A DNA stretch of 64,000 bases from Listeria_A hofi. Lineage in GTDB: Bacteria; Bacillota; Bacilli; Lactobacillales; Listeriaceae. Shown here one piece after another: positions 17,243-26,987 of the stretch. The stretch covers positions 1 to 64,000 of the forward strand of contig NZ_CAUYTL010000001.1 in the NCBI RefSeq assembly GCF_963575615.1, read 5' to 3'. A program made the position numbers and the translations under genes. Positions within the stretch are counted from its first letter, which is position 1. Each line of letters starts with the position of its first letter. Below the pieces are notes generated by a model, which was not told where the DNA came from, made no database searches, and saw nothing but the letters and a program-made list of their open reading frames with translations.

Positions 17243-18003
17243 ATGACTACCTCCCCTGCCCGAAAAACGGGGCCTTCATCGCATGCTTTAAAACTCTTCG
17301 TCGGATCGTCAGTACGCTGGCAAACGCAGGCATAGCAAGCTCCGACGCCGCACGCCATCCGTTCTTCGAGTGACAAGAAAGTTCGCTGATTCGCAAAACG
17401 TTCAGCTACAACGCGTAACATCGCAGTCGGTCCACAACTGTATACTGTATCTGGTACGAAATCAAGCGCATCGGTAATCGTTGTCACAAAACCTTGCACA
17501 CCTTGCGTCCCATCTACCGTTGCGACAAAACAATCGCCTAATTCTCCCATTTCCTTTTCATAGAAAACATCTTTAGCCGAGCTAAAACCTAAGACAAACG
17601 TGACGGTGGAACCCTGTGCTACCAAATCTTTGCCAAGCTGATAAAGTGGCGGAACTCCGATGCCACCGCCGATTAATAGCGCGTGTTCACCAGGCTTCGT
17701 TTCTTGCGGCGCGAAACCATTACCAAGCGGTGCAATCACATCGATTGTATCCCCTGCTCCTAATTCCGCAAAACCCGCCGTCCCGTCACCATCCACGCGA
17801 TACAATAGTGTGCATTGGTTCTGCGCTTTATCAATCCCACAAATACTAATCGGGCGTCGTAAAAGCAAATCTGCTCGCCGAGGTTTAAGTTGCATAAATT
17901 GTCCCGGATGCATCTCCGTCACAATATCCCCTTGTAAAACCAGCTCAAACACCCGATCCGCAATTAACTTTTGACTGACTACTTCCATCTTCGTTTGTCT
18001 CAA
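17239..18003 (-). CDS. pyrK: Dihydroorotate dehydrogenase B, electron transfer subunit
   Basis: 254 aa, FAD/NAD-binding ferredoxin-reductase fold with a C-terminal [2Fe-2S] site: Cys residues in CGVGACYACVC and in KACDEGPVF. Passes electrons from PyrD FMN to NAD+. The start is TTG at 18003: GGAG lies upstream, and the distance from start to the conserved VVS strand matches B. subtilis PyrK. The ATG five codons on is an alternative. Confidence 0.94.
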   Translation of the reverse strand: MRQTKMEVVSQKLIADRVFELVLQGDIVTEMHPGQFMQLKPRRADLLLRRPISICGIDKAQNQCTLLYRVDGDGTAGFAELGAGDTIDVIAPLGNGFAPQETKPGEHALLIGGGIGVPPLYQLGKDLVAQGSTVTFVLGFSSAKDVFYEKEMGELGDCFVATVDGTQGVQGFVTTITDALDFVPDTVYSCGPTAMLRVVAERFANQRTFLSLEERMACGVGACYACVCQRTDDPTKSFKACDEGPVFRAGEVVI

Positions 18004-18021
18004 CGTTCTCCACTCCGTTCT

Positions 18022-21000
18022 TTATACTGTTTCGATCACTCGCGCCGGCTCCATTGCTTCCATTTCGAATGACCGCGACTCTAACACACGCAAAATGGCT
18101 TCGGCTGTATCGAGCGACGTACAAACCGGCACACCGTTTTCAACCGATTCCCGGCGAATTTGGAAGCCATCACGCTCTGGTTGTTTTCCAGTCGTTAATG
18201 TGTTCACGACAAGCGTTACTTGCCCATTGCGAATGTAATCAATCAACGTTTCCTGGTTCTCGCCGATTTTCTTCACTTTTGAAACCGGAATGCCTTGCTC
18301 TTCTAAAACAAGCGCCGTTCCAGATGTAGCCATAATGGTGAAACCGATATTTTTAAAGCGTTTTGCAAGTGCAGTCGCCTCTACCTTATCACGATCCGCT
18401 ACCGTCAATAACACCGTTCCGTAATCGAGCATTTTCACACCGCTTGCCACAAAACCTTTGTACAAGGCCTTTTCAAGCGTGCGATCTTTACCCATGACTT
18501 CTCCGGTTGACTTCATTTCAGGGCCAAGCGACGTGTCTACGCTACGCAATTTCGCAAACGAGAATACCGGTACTTTAACAAAAATCTCTTGTTTTTCCGG
18601 TGCTAAACCTTCTTTATAGCCAAGTTCTAGCAATGTTTTCCCTAAAATGACCTTCGTCGCCACATTCGCCATCGGAATATCCGTAATTTTGCTTAGGAAA
18701 GGTGCCGTTCGACTCGATCTTGGATTGACTTCAATGACGAAAACTTCCTCATCCGCAACAACGTATTGTATGTTCAGCATCCCGATGATGTTTAGACCTT
18801 TCGCAAGTCGCGTCGTGTAATCAACAATCAAATCTTTCACATGCTGCGATAAGCTTTGAGCCGGATAAACTGCAATCGAGTCCCCCGAATGGACGCCAGC
18901 TCGTTCGATATGTTCCATAATGCCTGGAATCACGACGTTCACACCGTCACTAATCGCATCCACTTCCACTTCCTGACCTTGCACGTAACGATCCACAAGC
19001 ACCGGATGTTTCGGATTCACTTTTACTGCGTTATTCATATAGTAACGTAATGCTTCTTCTGATTCCACAATTTCCATCGCGCGACCACCGAGCACATACG
19101 AAGGGCGCACAAGCACAGGGTAGCCAATCATTGTTGCCACCGCAATGGCCTCATCGATTGACGTCGCTGTTTTCCCAGCCGGTTGCGGGATTTCAAGCTC
19201 CACCAGCGCCTTTTCAAATTTATCACGATTTTCAGCACGATCGATGTCCTCAAGTGATGTCCCGAGAATTTTTACTCCGCGTTCCGCCAAACCGTCCGCC
19301 AAATTGATTGCTGTCTGACCACCAAATTGTACGACAACGCCCATTGGCTTCTCAAGTTCGATTACGTGCATTACATCTTCTAGCGTCAACGGTTCAAAGT
19401 AAAGCTTATCTGAGATACTGAAATCTGTCGAAACTGTTTCTGGATTATTATTGATAATAATCGCTTCATATCCCGCTTGCTGAATCGCCCAAACCGAATG
19501 TACCGTCGCATAGTCAAACTCAACACCTTGCCCAATCCGAATCGGCCCAGAGCCAAGCACAATGACGCTTTCCTTTTCCGTACGTATCGATTCATTTTCC
19601 TCTTCGTAGCTACTGTAGAAATATGGTGTACTAGACTCGAATTCCGCCGCACATGTATCTACCATTTTATAAACAGGAATTATTCCCGCTTCTTTACGAA
19701 TATCGTACACTTCAGAGGACATCATATTCCAAAGTTTTGCAATCGCTACATCACTGAACCCATTCCGTTTTGCCGCACGCAAGTTCTCCAAATCGCCAAC
19801 ATTCGCCGCAATTTCTGATTCCTGTTCAATAATTTTCGCCAATTTGTATAAGAAGAAGAAATCAATTTTCGTTTTTGCATGTAAATCCTCGATTGTCCAA
19901 CCTTTGCGAAGCGCCGCAGCTATGAAGAATAACCGATCATCTTCTGGGAAACAAATTTTGCGTTCCAATTCTTCCAAACTCGCATTCTCCGCCTCATCCA
20001 AATACAGATGCGTAGCCCCAATCTCAAGCGACCGAACTGCCTTCAAAAGTGACTCCTCCAAATTACGTCCAATCGCCATGACCTCACCAGTCGCCTTCAT
20101 TTGCGTCCCCAAACGACGATCCGCTTTTTCGAACTTATCAAAAGCAAAACGTGGAATCTTCGACACAACATAATCAAGCGCTGGTTCGAAATGCGCATAC
20201 GTTGTTCCCGTCACCGGATTTTTCATCTCATCCAGCGTCAAGCCCACCGCAATTTTCGCAGCAAGTTTCGCAATCGGATAACCCGTTGCCTTCGAAGCGA
20301 GCGCCGATGAACGACTCACACGCGGGTTCACCTCAATCACATAATAATCGTAACTGTCCGGGTCAATCGCTAGCTGCACATTACAGCCACCCTCGATTTC
20401 CAGTGCACGGATAATTTTGAGCGACACATCACGAAGCATCTGGTATTCCCGATCTGAAAGCGTCTGACTTGGCGCGACAACGATGGAATCTCCTGTGTGA
20501 ATACCAACTGGGTCAATATTTTCCATATTACAAACGACCATTGCATTATCATTCGCATCGCGCATCACTTCATACTCGACCTCTTTAAAACCAGCGATAC
20601 TGCGCTCAAGCAAACATTGCGTCACGGGGCTTAGTTTCAAACCACTCGCCACAATCTCTACTAAGTCCGCATCGTTTAGGCAAATCCCACCACCTGAACC
20701 ACCGAGCGTATAAGCCGGGCGCACAATAACCGGGTAACCAATTTTTGCAACAAAGTTTTTTGCCTCATCCAAACTATGAATAATATCGCTCTCAGGAACA
20801 GGCTCGCCAAGCTCATGCATCAAATCACGAAACGCCTCGCGATCTTCCGCTTTCTTGATTGCTACCAAATCCGTTCCTAAAACCTCCACACCACACTCAT
20901 CTAAAATACCAGCTTCGGCAAGTTCCATCGCCATATTAAGTCCTGTTTGACCACCAAGCGTTGGCAAAATTGCATCTGGGCGTTCTTTCCGAATAATCCG

Positions 21001-21225
21001 TGATACAAAATCAAGCGTAATCGGCTCAATATAAACCTTATCGGCCATTTCCACATCCGTCATAATCGTCGCTGGATTCGAATTCACAAGTACAACCCGG
21101 TACCCTTCCTCTTTCAAACTCAGACACGCTTGTGTTCCCGCGTAGTCAAATTCCGCAGCTTGTCCGATGACAATAGGGCCAGAACCAATCACTAAAATAG
21201 TTTGAATATCTTCACGTTTAGGCAT
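18022..21225 (-). CDS. carB: Carbamoyl-phosphate synthase large subunit
   Basis: 1067 aa, full length. Two ATP-grasp halves (each begins with a GSGPI(V/R)IGQ-type segment, near residues 14 and 560), an oligomerisation region, and a C-terminal MGS-like regulatory domain (about 930-1067). Makes carbamoyl phosphate from ammonia, bicarbonate and 2 ATP. Pyrimidine-specific copy (pyrAB) by operon location. Its start overlaps carA by 8 bp. Confidence 0.97.
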   Translation of the reverse strand: MPKREDIQTILVIGSGPIVIGQAAEFDYAGTQACLSLKEEGYRVVLVNSNPATIMTDVEMADKVYIEPITLDFVSRIIRKERPDAILPTLGGQTGLNMAMELAEAGILDECGVEVLGTDLVAIKKAEDREAFRDLMHELGEPVPESDIIHSLDEAKNFVAKIGYPVIVRPAYTLGGSGGGICLNDADLVEIVASGLKLSPVTQCLLERSIAGFKEVEYEVMRDANDNAMVVCNMENIDPVGIHTGDSIVVAPSQTLSDREYQMLRDVSLKIIRALEIEGGCNVQLAIDPDSYDYYVIEVNPRVSRSSALASKATGYPIAKLAAKIAVGLTLDEMKNPVTGTTYAHFEPALDYVVSKIPRFAFDKFEKADRRLGTQMKATGEVMAIGRNLEESLLKAVRSLEIGATHLYLDEAENASLEELERKICFPEDDRLFFIAAALRKGWTIEDLHAKTKIDFFFLYKLAKIIEQESEIAANVGDLENLRAAKRNGFSDVAIAKLWNMMSSEVYDIRKEAGIIPVYKMVDTCAAEFESSTPYFYSSYEEENESIRTEKESVIVLGSGPIRIGQGVEFDYATVHSVWAIQQAGYEAIIINNNPETVSTDFSISDKLYFEPLTLEDVMHVIELEKPMGVVVQFGGQTAINLADGLAERGVKILGTSLEDIDRAENRDKFEKALVELEIPQPAGKTATSIDEAIAVATMIGYPVLVRPSYVLGGRAMEIVESEEALRYYMNNAVKVNPKHPVLVDRYVQGQEVEVDAISDGVNVVIPGIMEHIERAGVHSGDSIAVYPAQSLSQHVKDLIVDYTTRLAKGLNIIGMLNIQYVVADEEVFVIEVNPRSSRTAPFLSKITDIPMANVATKVILGKTLLELGYKEGLAPEKQEIFVKVPVFSFAKLRSVDTSLGPEMKSTGEVMGKDRTLEKALYKGFVASGVKMLDYGTVLLTVADRDKVEATALAKRFKNIGFTIMATSGTALVLEEQGIPVSKVKKIGENQETLIDYIRNGQVTLVVNTLTTGKQPERDGFQIRRESVENGVPVCTSLDTAEAILRVLESRSFEMEAMEPARVIETV

Positions 21226-22306
21226 TTTGCTCCGCTCCCTCCTTCTCCATTATTGCTATAAATTGGTCAAACAAATAATTCACATCACTCGGTCCAGGAT
21301 TTGCTTCTGGGTGATACTGCACTGTATAAGCCGGAAATTTCTTGTGTGCCAAGCCTTCCACCGTTCCATCGTTCAATTCCACATGCGTTACAACAATATC
21401 TTTATCCACAAGCGAATCGGCATCTACCGCATAGCCATGGTTTTGCGCTGTGAAATCAACACGTCCCGTTGCCAGTTCCTTTACAGGATGGTTCGCCCCG
21501 CGATGGCCGAATTTTAATTTAAACGTATCCGCCCCGTTTGCTAAAGCGAAGAGCTGGTGTCCTAGACAAATTCCGAACAGCGGCACTTTTCCTTGCAAAC
21601 CACGAATCATTTCCATCGCTTCTGGCACATCTTTCGGGTCTCCCGGTCCATTCGAAAGCATCACGCCATCAGGATGCATAGCAAGAATTTCTTCTGCTGT
21701 CGTGTTATAGGGCACAACAGTAATATCACAATCACGACGATTCAACTCACGCATAATGCTACTTTTCACACCATAGTCTACAAGAACGACCCGTTTCCCC
21801 TCACCCGGATTCGTAAACGCCTTCGAACAAGAAACCTCGCGAACTTGATCGACTGGCAGACGCACAGAACGCAGATGATGCAACAACTCTTCACGATTCG
21901 CCTTTTCTGGAGCCAAAATCCCTTTTAGTGTTCCTTCCTGACGAATAATCTTTGTTAATTTACGCGTATCAATTCCGGCAATCCCTGGAATATCTTTTTC
22001 CTTCAAAAACTGATCTAGCGTCATTTGGTTCCGCCAATTTGACGCAAAATCGGCCGCCTCACGTACAACCACGCCTTTGACAGCTGGATGAATCGATTCA
22101 AAGTCGTCACGATTCACACCATAATTCCCAACAAGTGGATATGTAAACGTGATGATTTGTCCATAATAACTCGGATCGGTAATCGTCTCCTGATATCCCG
22201 TCATTCCCGTGTTGAAAACAACTTCCCCAATCGTTTCACGATCACTACCAATCGCCTCGCCGATAAAATAATTACCATCCTCCAGCATCAAAATCCGTTT
22301 TGTCAT
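21218..22306 (-). CDS. carA: Carbamoyl-phosphate synthase small subunit (glutaminase)
   Basis: 362 aa. N-terminal small-subunit domain, then a class-I glutamine amidotransferase: the nucleophile Cys in FGICLGHQL and the His-Glu in YHPEANPGPSD. Supplies ammonia to CarB. AAGGGGTGG precedes ATG. Pyrimidine-operon copy (pyrAA). Confidence 0.97.
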   Translation of the reverse strand: MTKRILMLEDGNYFIGEAIGSDRETIGEVVFNTGMTGYQETITDPSYYGQIITFTYPLVGNYGVNRDDFESIHPAVKGVVVREAADFASNWRNQMTLDQFLKEKDIPGIAGIDTRKLTKIIRQEGTLKGILAPEKANREELLHHLRSVRLPVDQVREVSCSKAFTNPGEGKRVVLVDYGVKSSIMRELNRRDCDITVVPYNTTAEEILAMHPDGVMLSNGPGDPKDVPEAMEMIRGLQGKVPLFGICLGHQLFALANGADTFKLKFGHRGANHPVKELATGRVDFTAQNHGYAVDADSLVDKDIVVTHVELNDGTVEGLAHKKFPAYTVQYHPEANPGPSDVNYLFDQFIAIMEKEGAEQNA

Positions 22307-22309
22307 GCG

Positions 22310-23590
22310 TTATTCCACCCCTTCTTCAAAAACAAGCGTACCCTCAGCAAACGTCGCAACCGGCCAACCAGCGCAATCCCAACCAGTAAATGGTGTATTT
22401 CTACCCTTCGATGCAAAATTTTCTGGGTTAATCACGGCTTCTTTTTCCAAATCAATTACTGTCACGTCCGCAATACCTCCGATTTCCAATACACCATACG
22501 GAAGATTAAAGCACGCCGCTGGTTTTATCGTCATCCAATCCATCAATTGTTTGAGCGTCCATTCGCCCGTTTTTACAAATTGCGTGTAAAGTAGTGGGAA
22601 TGCTGTCTCCAAGCCAACGATTCCAAACATCGCTTTCTCCATCGGCACATTCTTCTCTTCTGCCGAATGCGGGGCATGATCTGTTGCGATAAAATCAATT
22701 GTTCCATCAAGTAATCCTTCTAGTAATGCCGCATGATCTTCTTGCGCACGCAACGGCGGATTCATTTTCCAATTCCCATCGTTCTTCGGAATATTCGTCT
22801 CATTCAAAATCAAGTGATGTGGCGATACCTCTGCTGTAACACGAATTCCTGCACGTTTCGCATCACGAACCGCTCGAACCGATTCCTTTGTCGAAATGTG
22901 ACAGACATGATAATGGCAATTCGCCGCTTCTGCAAGCAACACATCGCGTGCAATTTGAACAGATTCCGCAATATTAGGAATGCCCGCCAAGCCCTGCTCC
23001 TTCGCAAAAATCCCATCATGTACAACCCCGCCATACACCAATGAATCATCCTCACAATGCGCCACAATCGCCATGTCAAGCGCCGCAGCCTCCTTCATCG
23101 CCTCGTACATCGTGCCAGCCGTCTGAACCCCCACACCATCATCCGTAAAGGCAAATGCTCCAGCTTCCTTCAAAGCTGCAAAGTCTACTAACTCGTCACC
23201 TTTCAAGCTCGTTGTGATCGACGCGTATGGCAACACACGAACCGCGGCTGTCTCCTTAATCCGATCCACAACCTGCGTCATAACCTCCGCTGTATCCGGC
23301 ACCGGTTTCGTATTTGGCATCGCACAAACCGTTGTGTACCCACCACGAGCCGCAGATGCCGTCCCTGTCGCAATCGTCTCCTTATGCTCCCCACCAGGTT
23401 CGCGTAAATGCACATGCACGTCTACTAATCCCGGCGCAATCAATTTTCCAGCTACATCGATGACACGTGCACCTTCACTTGCTTCAATCCCATCACCAAT
23501 CGCCGTCACACGACCATCCTCAATCGCTACATCCTTCACTACTAAATCCCCAGTTTCCGTCAATACTTTTCCATTTTTCAATACGTACAT
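22310..23590 (-). CDS. pyrC: Dihydroorotase
   Basis: 426 aa, type-I amidohydrolase. Metal ligands in VDVHVHLREPGG (about residues 56-67), further His residues in HCED and HISTKES, and a late Asp in ATDHAPHS. Cyclises carbamoyl aspartate to dihydroorotate. Overlaps the pyrB end by 13 bp, with GAGGGTGA before ATG. Confidence 0.97.
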   Translation of the reverse strand: MYVLKNGKVLTETGDLVVKDVAIEDGRVTAIGDGIEASEGARVIDVAGKLIAPGLVDVHVHLREPGGEHKETIATGTASAARGGYTTVCAMPNTKPVPDTAEVMTQVVDRIKETAAVRVLPYASITTSLKGDELVDFAALKEAGAFAFTDDGVGVQTAGTMYEAMKEAAALDMAIVAHCEDDSLVYGGVVHDGIFAKEQGLAGIPNIAESVQIARDVLLAEAANCHYHVCHISTKESVRAVRDAKRAGIRVTAEVSPHHLILNETNIPKNDGNWKMNPPLRAQEDHAALLEGLLDGTIDFIATDHAPHSAEEKNVPMEKAMFGIVGLETAFPLLYTQFVKTGEWTLKQLMDWMTIKPAACFNLPYGVLEIGGIADVTVIDLEKEAVINPENFASKGRNTPFTGWDCAGWPVATFAEGTLVFEEGVE

Positions 23591-24489
23591 GTCGTCACCC
23601 TCATTTCTTTATCTTGGCACACAGCCTCTAAAATCGCCATTCTAATATAAACACCATTTGTCATTTGTTCTACAATGCGTGATTTTTCGCACTCTACTAA
23701 ACAATCTGCAATTTCCACGTCCCGATTCACTGGGCTAGGATGCATGATAATTGCGCGCTCCTTCATTTTTGCAGCCCGCGCCTCCGTCAAGCCATACTTT
23801 TCATGATAATCCGACTTCGTAAAACTAAGCAAGCCATCATGCCGTTCCTCCTGTACGCGCAACAACATAATCACATCCATTTGCTCTACCAAATCGTCCA
23901 TAGCCATATAAGTCCCAAGCTCCGCGCAACTCTCACGCATCCATTCCGGTGGCCCAGCAAAAAACACCTCAGCACCTAATCGTTTCAGCGCCTGCATGTT
24001 CGAATTCGCCACACGACTATGCACGATATCCCCGACAATCGCGACCTTCAATCCTTTAAAGCCACCAAACTCTTCTTTAATCGTAAACAAATCCAGCAAT
24101 GACTGGCTAGGATGCTGCCCACAACCATCGCCACCATTCACGACCGCAATACCTAATTTTCGAAGTGGTTCATAATAATTCTCATCCGAATGCCGGATAA
24201 CCGCGACATCTACACCAATTGCTTGCATAGTCAATGCTGTATCATATAGCGTTTCCCCTTTTGTCACACTTGATTTAGATGGGTCGAAAGAAAGAACATC
24301 GATGCCAAGCTTCTTTTCAGCCATTTCAAAACTATTATGTGTTCGCGTACTCGCCTCAAAAAACATATTCACCGCATACATTTGCTTTTTCGGAGTCCAA
24401 ATTTCCCCTTGCTTGAAGCGCCCTGCTTGCTCCAGTAACTCGCCAATTTCCGCTACAGAAAGTTCCTCCATCGACACTAAATCCTTCAT
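23578..24489 (-). CDS. pyrB: Aspartate carbamoyltransferase
   Basis: 303 aa. Joins aspartate and carbamoyl phosphate. The phosphate loop FEASTRTHNSFE is near residues 49-60; HPSPVNRD and the HPSQSLLD block complete the site. ATG at 24489 is chosen because AAGGTGG precedes it; a GTG four codons earlier lies inside that site. No regulatory pyrI gene follows, as in other Firmicutes. Confidence 0.96.
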   Translation of the reverse strand: MKDLVSMEELSVAEIGELLEQAGRFKQGEIWTPKKQMYAVNMFFEASTRTHNSFEMAEKKLGIDVLSFDPSKSSVTKGETLYDTALTMQAIGVDVAVIRHSDENYYEPLRKLGIAVVNGGDGCGQHPSQSLLDLFTIKEEFGGFKGLKVAIVGDIVHSRVANSNMQALKRLGAEVFFAGPPEWMRESCAELGTYMAMDDLVEQMDVIMLLRVQEERHDGLLSFTKSDYHEKYGLTEARAAKMKERAIIMHPSPVNRDVEIADCLVECEKSRIVEQMTNGVYIRMAILEAVCQDKEMRVTTCTY

Positions 24490-24533
24490 TCGAACCGCCA
24501 CCTTTTCTAAAAAATGAGATACTATTTATAGGA

Positions 24534-24563
24534 AAACCTCCAAAATTGCGTTTTTAGAGGTTT
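24534..24563 (-). terminator. Hairpin between pyrP and pyrB
   Basis: AAACCTC (minus, 24563-24557) pairs with GAGGTTT (24540-24534), and inner AAAA/TTTT pairs extend the stem. Four T then CC follow, so it is a moderate terminator. B. subtilis has a PyrR attenuator here, but I see no PyrR-binding loop in this 83-bp gap or the end of pyrP. Confidence 0.65.
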
Positions 24564-24572
24564 CGTAAGATG

Positions 24573-25871
24573 TTATTTATGTGCTGTTTTCTTTTCTGGT
24601 ATGACAAGGTTTAAAATAATCCCAATAAGCGCCGCCATCGCCATTCCTGACAGTTGGAAAGAACCGATGTTAATCATCAAACCACCGATTCCGACAACAA
24701 GCACAACCGATGCGATGATCATATTGCGATTCTGGCTTAGATCCACACGACTCTCAATCATCATCCGCAAACCACTTGTTGCGATAACCCCAAACAACAG
24801 CAAGGAAATCCCACCAAGTACCGCAGTTGGCACCGATGTAATCACCGCATTAATGTAACCAATAAACCCGAACGCGATGGCAAGCACCGCCGCGCCGCCG
24901 ATAACGAATACACTATACACTTTCGTAATCGCTAGCACCCCAATATTCTCTCCGTAAGTCGTAACAGGAGGTCCACCAATCAGCGAAGCAATAATTGAAG
25001 CCGTTCCATCCGCTGCAAGTGAACGATGTAATCCAGGATCTTTAAAAAAATTACGATTCGTAATCCTATTTAAAAGTAGCTGATGTCCCATATGCTCCGC
25101 CATCGTCACAAAAGCTAGCGGCGCCATTGAAAGCACAACCGTAAGCGTCACAACCGGATCCGTATTCGCAAATGGAATCGTGAAGTCGGGAATTTGGAAA
25201 AGACTCGCATTTTGAATCAATGTATAATCTACCAACCCAAAAGCCATGCTCACCAAGTACCCAATGACAAAGCCACAAAGTATCGGGATTAGTCCGAAAA
25301 AGCCTTTGAAAAACATCATCGCGATAATCGTTGCGACAAGCGTGATAAGGGCCACCGCCAAAATTTTATAATCATACGCGCCACCACCATTCGTCCCCAT
25401 CGCCATCGCCGCAGCGCTTGGTGCTAGTGACAAACCAATAACCATGATAACCGGCCCAACCACGATTGGCGGTAATACCCGTTGAATCCATTCAATCCCT
25501 ACATAATAAACGAGCAGCGCCACAATCGCGTATACGACACCGACCGAGAACGTACCAACCATTACCGCGCCAGGTCCGCCACCCGATTTCGCCGCAAGCA
25601 ACATCGTTATCGGAGCTATAAACGCAAATGATGATCCTAAGTAAGCAGGAATTTTTCCCCGTGTAATAATTAAATAAGCCAGTGTTCCAAGGCCACTCGA
25701 TATCAGCGCAACACTTGGATTCAAATGCGTCACAGTCGGCACAAATATTGTCGAGCCAAACATCGTGAACAGATGCTGGATGCTTAGTACAATCCATTTG
25801 TTCCATGTTGGTTTCTCGTGAATATCTAATACTGGTTTTACATAATGTTCCGATGTCGTTTCTTCTGTCAT
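24573..25871 (-). CDS. pyrP: Uracil permease
   Basis: 432 aa, NCS2 (nucleobase:cation symporter-2) family with 12-14 membrane segments. NCS2 patches include GTNGGGAYDYK and the quinone-like GGPPVTTYGEN motif near residue 300. Assigned to uracil because it sits between pyrR and pyrB. Preceded by its own PyrR-type attenuator. Confidence 0.93.
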   Translation of the reverse strand: MTEETTSEHYVKPVLDIHEKPTWNKWIVLSIQHLFTMFGSTIFVPTVTHLNPSVALISSGLGTLAYLIITRGKIPAYLGSSFAFIAPITMLLAAKSGGGPGAVMVGTFSVGVVYAIVALLVYYVGIEWIQRVLPPIVVGPVIMVIGLSLAPSAAAMAMGTNGGGAYDYKILAVALITLVATIIAMMFFKGFFGLIPILCGFVIGYLVSMAFGLVDYTLIQNASLFQIPDFTIPFANTDPVVTLTVVLSMAPLAFVTMAEHMGHQLLLNRITNRNFFKDPGLHRSLAADGTASIIASLIGGPPVTTYGENIGVLAITKVYSVFVIGGAAVLAIAFGFIGYINAVITSVPTAVLGGISLLLFGVIATSGLRMMIESRVDLSQNRNMIIASVVLVVGIGGLMINIGSFQLSGMAMAALIGIILNLVIPEKKTAHK

Positions 25872-25901
25872 TTTACTCCCTCTTTCCGGTTCTAAGTCAT
25901 A

Positions 25902-25999
25902 AAAAAATACCCCTTGCCAAATTGCGACAAAGAGCAGTTATGTACTGGATTAGGTAAGACCTATTTCCATTCATCACCCTTTATCAGCCTCTCTGGACT
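25902..25999 (-). promoter_or_regulatory. PyrR-dependent attenuator upstream of pyrP
   Basis: Minus strand: the PyrR-binding loop AGTCCAGAGAGGCT (25999-25986) is followed about 50 nt later by a terminator stem, CTCTTTGTC (25934-25926) with GGCAAGGGG (25918-25910), then T7. With UMP, PyrR stabilises the binding hairpin and allows the terminator. Known mechanism in B. subtilis; here inferred from the motif. Confidence 0.85.
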
Positions 26000-26018
26000 G
26001 CCCATTAAAAGTGTCTTC

Positions 26019-26140
26019 CAGCGTGTCGACAAACGCTCATTTTCGTCGTTATAGTCTGTGCGCCGGTGCTCACATACCTGAGTATGCTCCGCTCCAGTGC
26101 TCGACTTTGCCTAGAACCTAAGCGTTTGTCAACACGCTGT
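26019..26140. repeat. Interspersed inverted-terminal element, family 1, copy 2
   Basis: 122 bp with near-perfect 19-bp inverted ends (CAGCGTGTCGACAAACGCT; one mismatch). It shares outer arms and the internal hairpin with copy 1 (1566-1686), but here the inner stem is CATAC-CTGA-GTATG, a compensated change. Lies between the pyrR stop and the pyrP attenuator, inside the pyr transcript. No target duplication seen. Confidence 0.85.
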
Positions 26141-26189
26141 GGTTCGGCGAATAGTTTGCGAAAAGTGTTTTTCAACATTCTGGATTATC

Positions 26190-26732
26190 CTATTTAATTA
26201 TCGTAACAGCATCTGCTGCGTGATCGACATCTGTCAAGCGTACCTCTACCCGTTCCCCACTTGATGTTGGAATGTTTTTACCAACAAAATCCGCTCGAAT
26301 CGGTAGTTCCCGATGTCCTCGATCCGCCAAAACCGCCAATTGAATACCAGCCGGTCGTCCTACATCCATCAGCGCGTCCATTGCGGCACGCACCGTTCGG
26401 CCTGTATACAGCACATCATCAACTAGCACAACCTTTTTCCCATTAATATCAAAGGGCACATTCGTACCATTTAGTGACGGCTCTGAGGATTCATTTTTAA
26501 AAGTTAAATCGTCTCTGTAAAGCGTGATATCCACATCACCGACAGGAATTGTTACCTCTTCAATCTCCTTGATACGAGCTTGCAAACGGTTTGCTAGGAA
26601 AATACCTCGTGTTTTGATGCCAACAAGCGCCAAATCTTTCGTTCCCTTATTCCGCTCGATGATTTCGTAACTCACCCTCGTCAGCGCCCGTTTAATCGCC
26701 GCTTCATCCATCACAACAACCTCTTCTGGCAT
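26190..26732 (-). CDS. pyrR: Bifunctional pyr operon regulator / uracil phosphoribosyltransferase
   Basis: 180 aa. RNA-binding attenuation protein with UPRT activity. The PRPP loop VVLVDDVLYTGRTVRAAMDA is near residues 93-112. The start at 26732 is preceded by GGGAGGGG; the ATG five codons earlier overlaps that site. First gene of the pyr operon. Confidence 0.97.
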   Translation of the reverse strand: MPEEVVVMDEAAIKRALTRVSYEIIERNKGTKDLALVGIKTRGIFLANRLQARIKEIEEVTIPVGDVDITLYRDDLTFKNESSEPSLNGTNVPFDINGKKVVLVDDVLYTGRTVRAAMDALMDVGRPAGIQLAVLADRGHRELPIRADFVGKNIPTSSGERVEVRLTDVDHAADAVTIIK

Positions 26733-26759
26733 TTCTTCCCCTCCCATATCATTTAGACA

Positions 26760-26921
26760 AAATAAAAACCCTCCACCAAGAGTTCGGCAAAGGGTTCACG
26801 TCTAGAATTAAATTGGGCACAATAATCCCAATATCACGTCACCTTCTTAGCCTCTCTGGACTATGTTAAAGGACTGTTATTTAACTAGATTCAGTTTATC
26901 GTACTAGGTTCAGTTTGTCAA
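26760..26921 (-). promoter_or_regulatory. pyr promoter and PyrR-dependent leader attenuator
   Basis: Minus strand: -35 TTGACA (26921-26916), 17-nt spacer, -10 TAAACT (26898-26893). The PyrR-binding loop AGTCCAGAGAGGCT (26862-26849) follows. The terminator is AACCCTTTGCC...GGTGGAGGGTT (26796-26767), then a T-rich tail. Classic UMP-controlled leader. Confidence 0.88.
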
Positions 26922-26987
26922 CTAGTTTAATCAGGCTTTCTATAAAGCTCGAATCAGGTTAATTACAACTTTGGAAATAAGCTCCTT

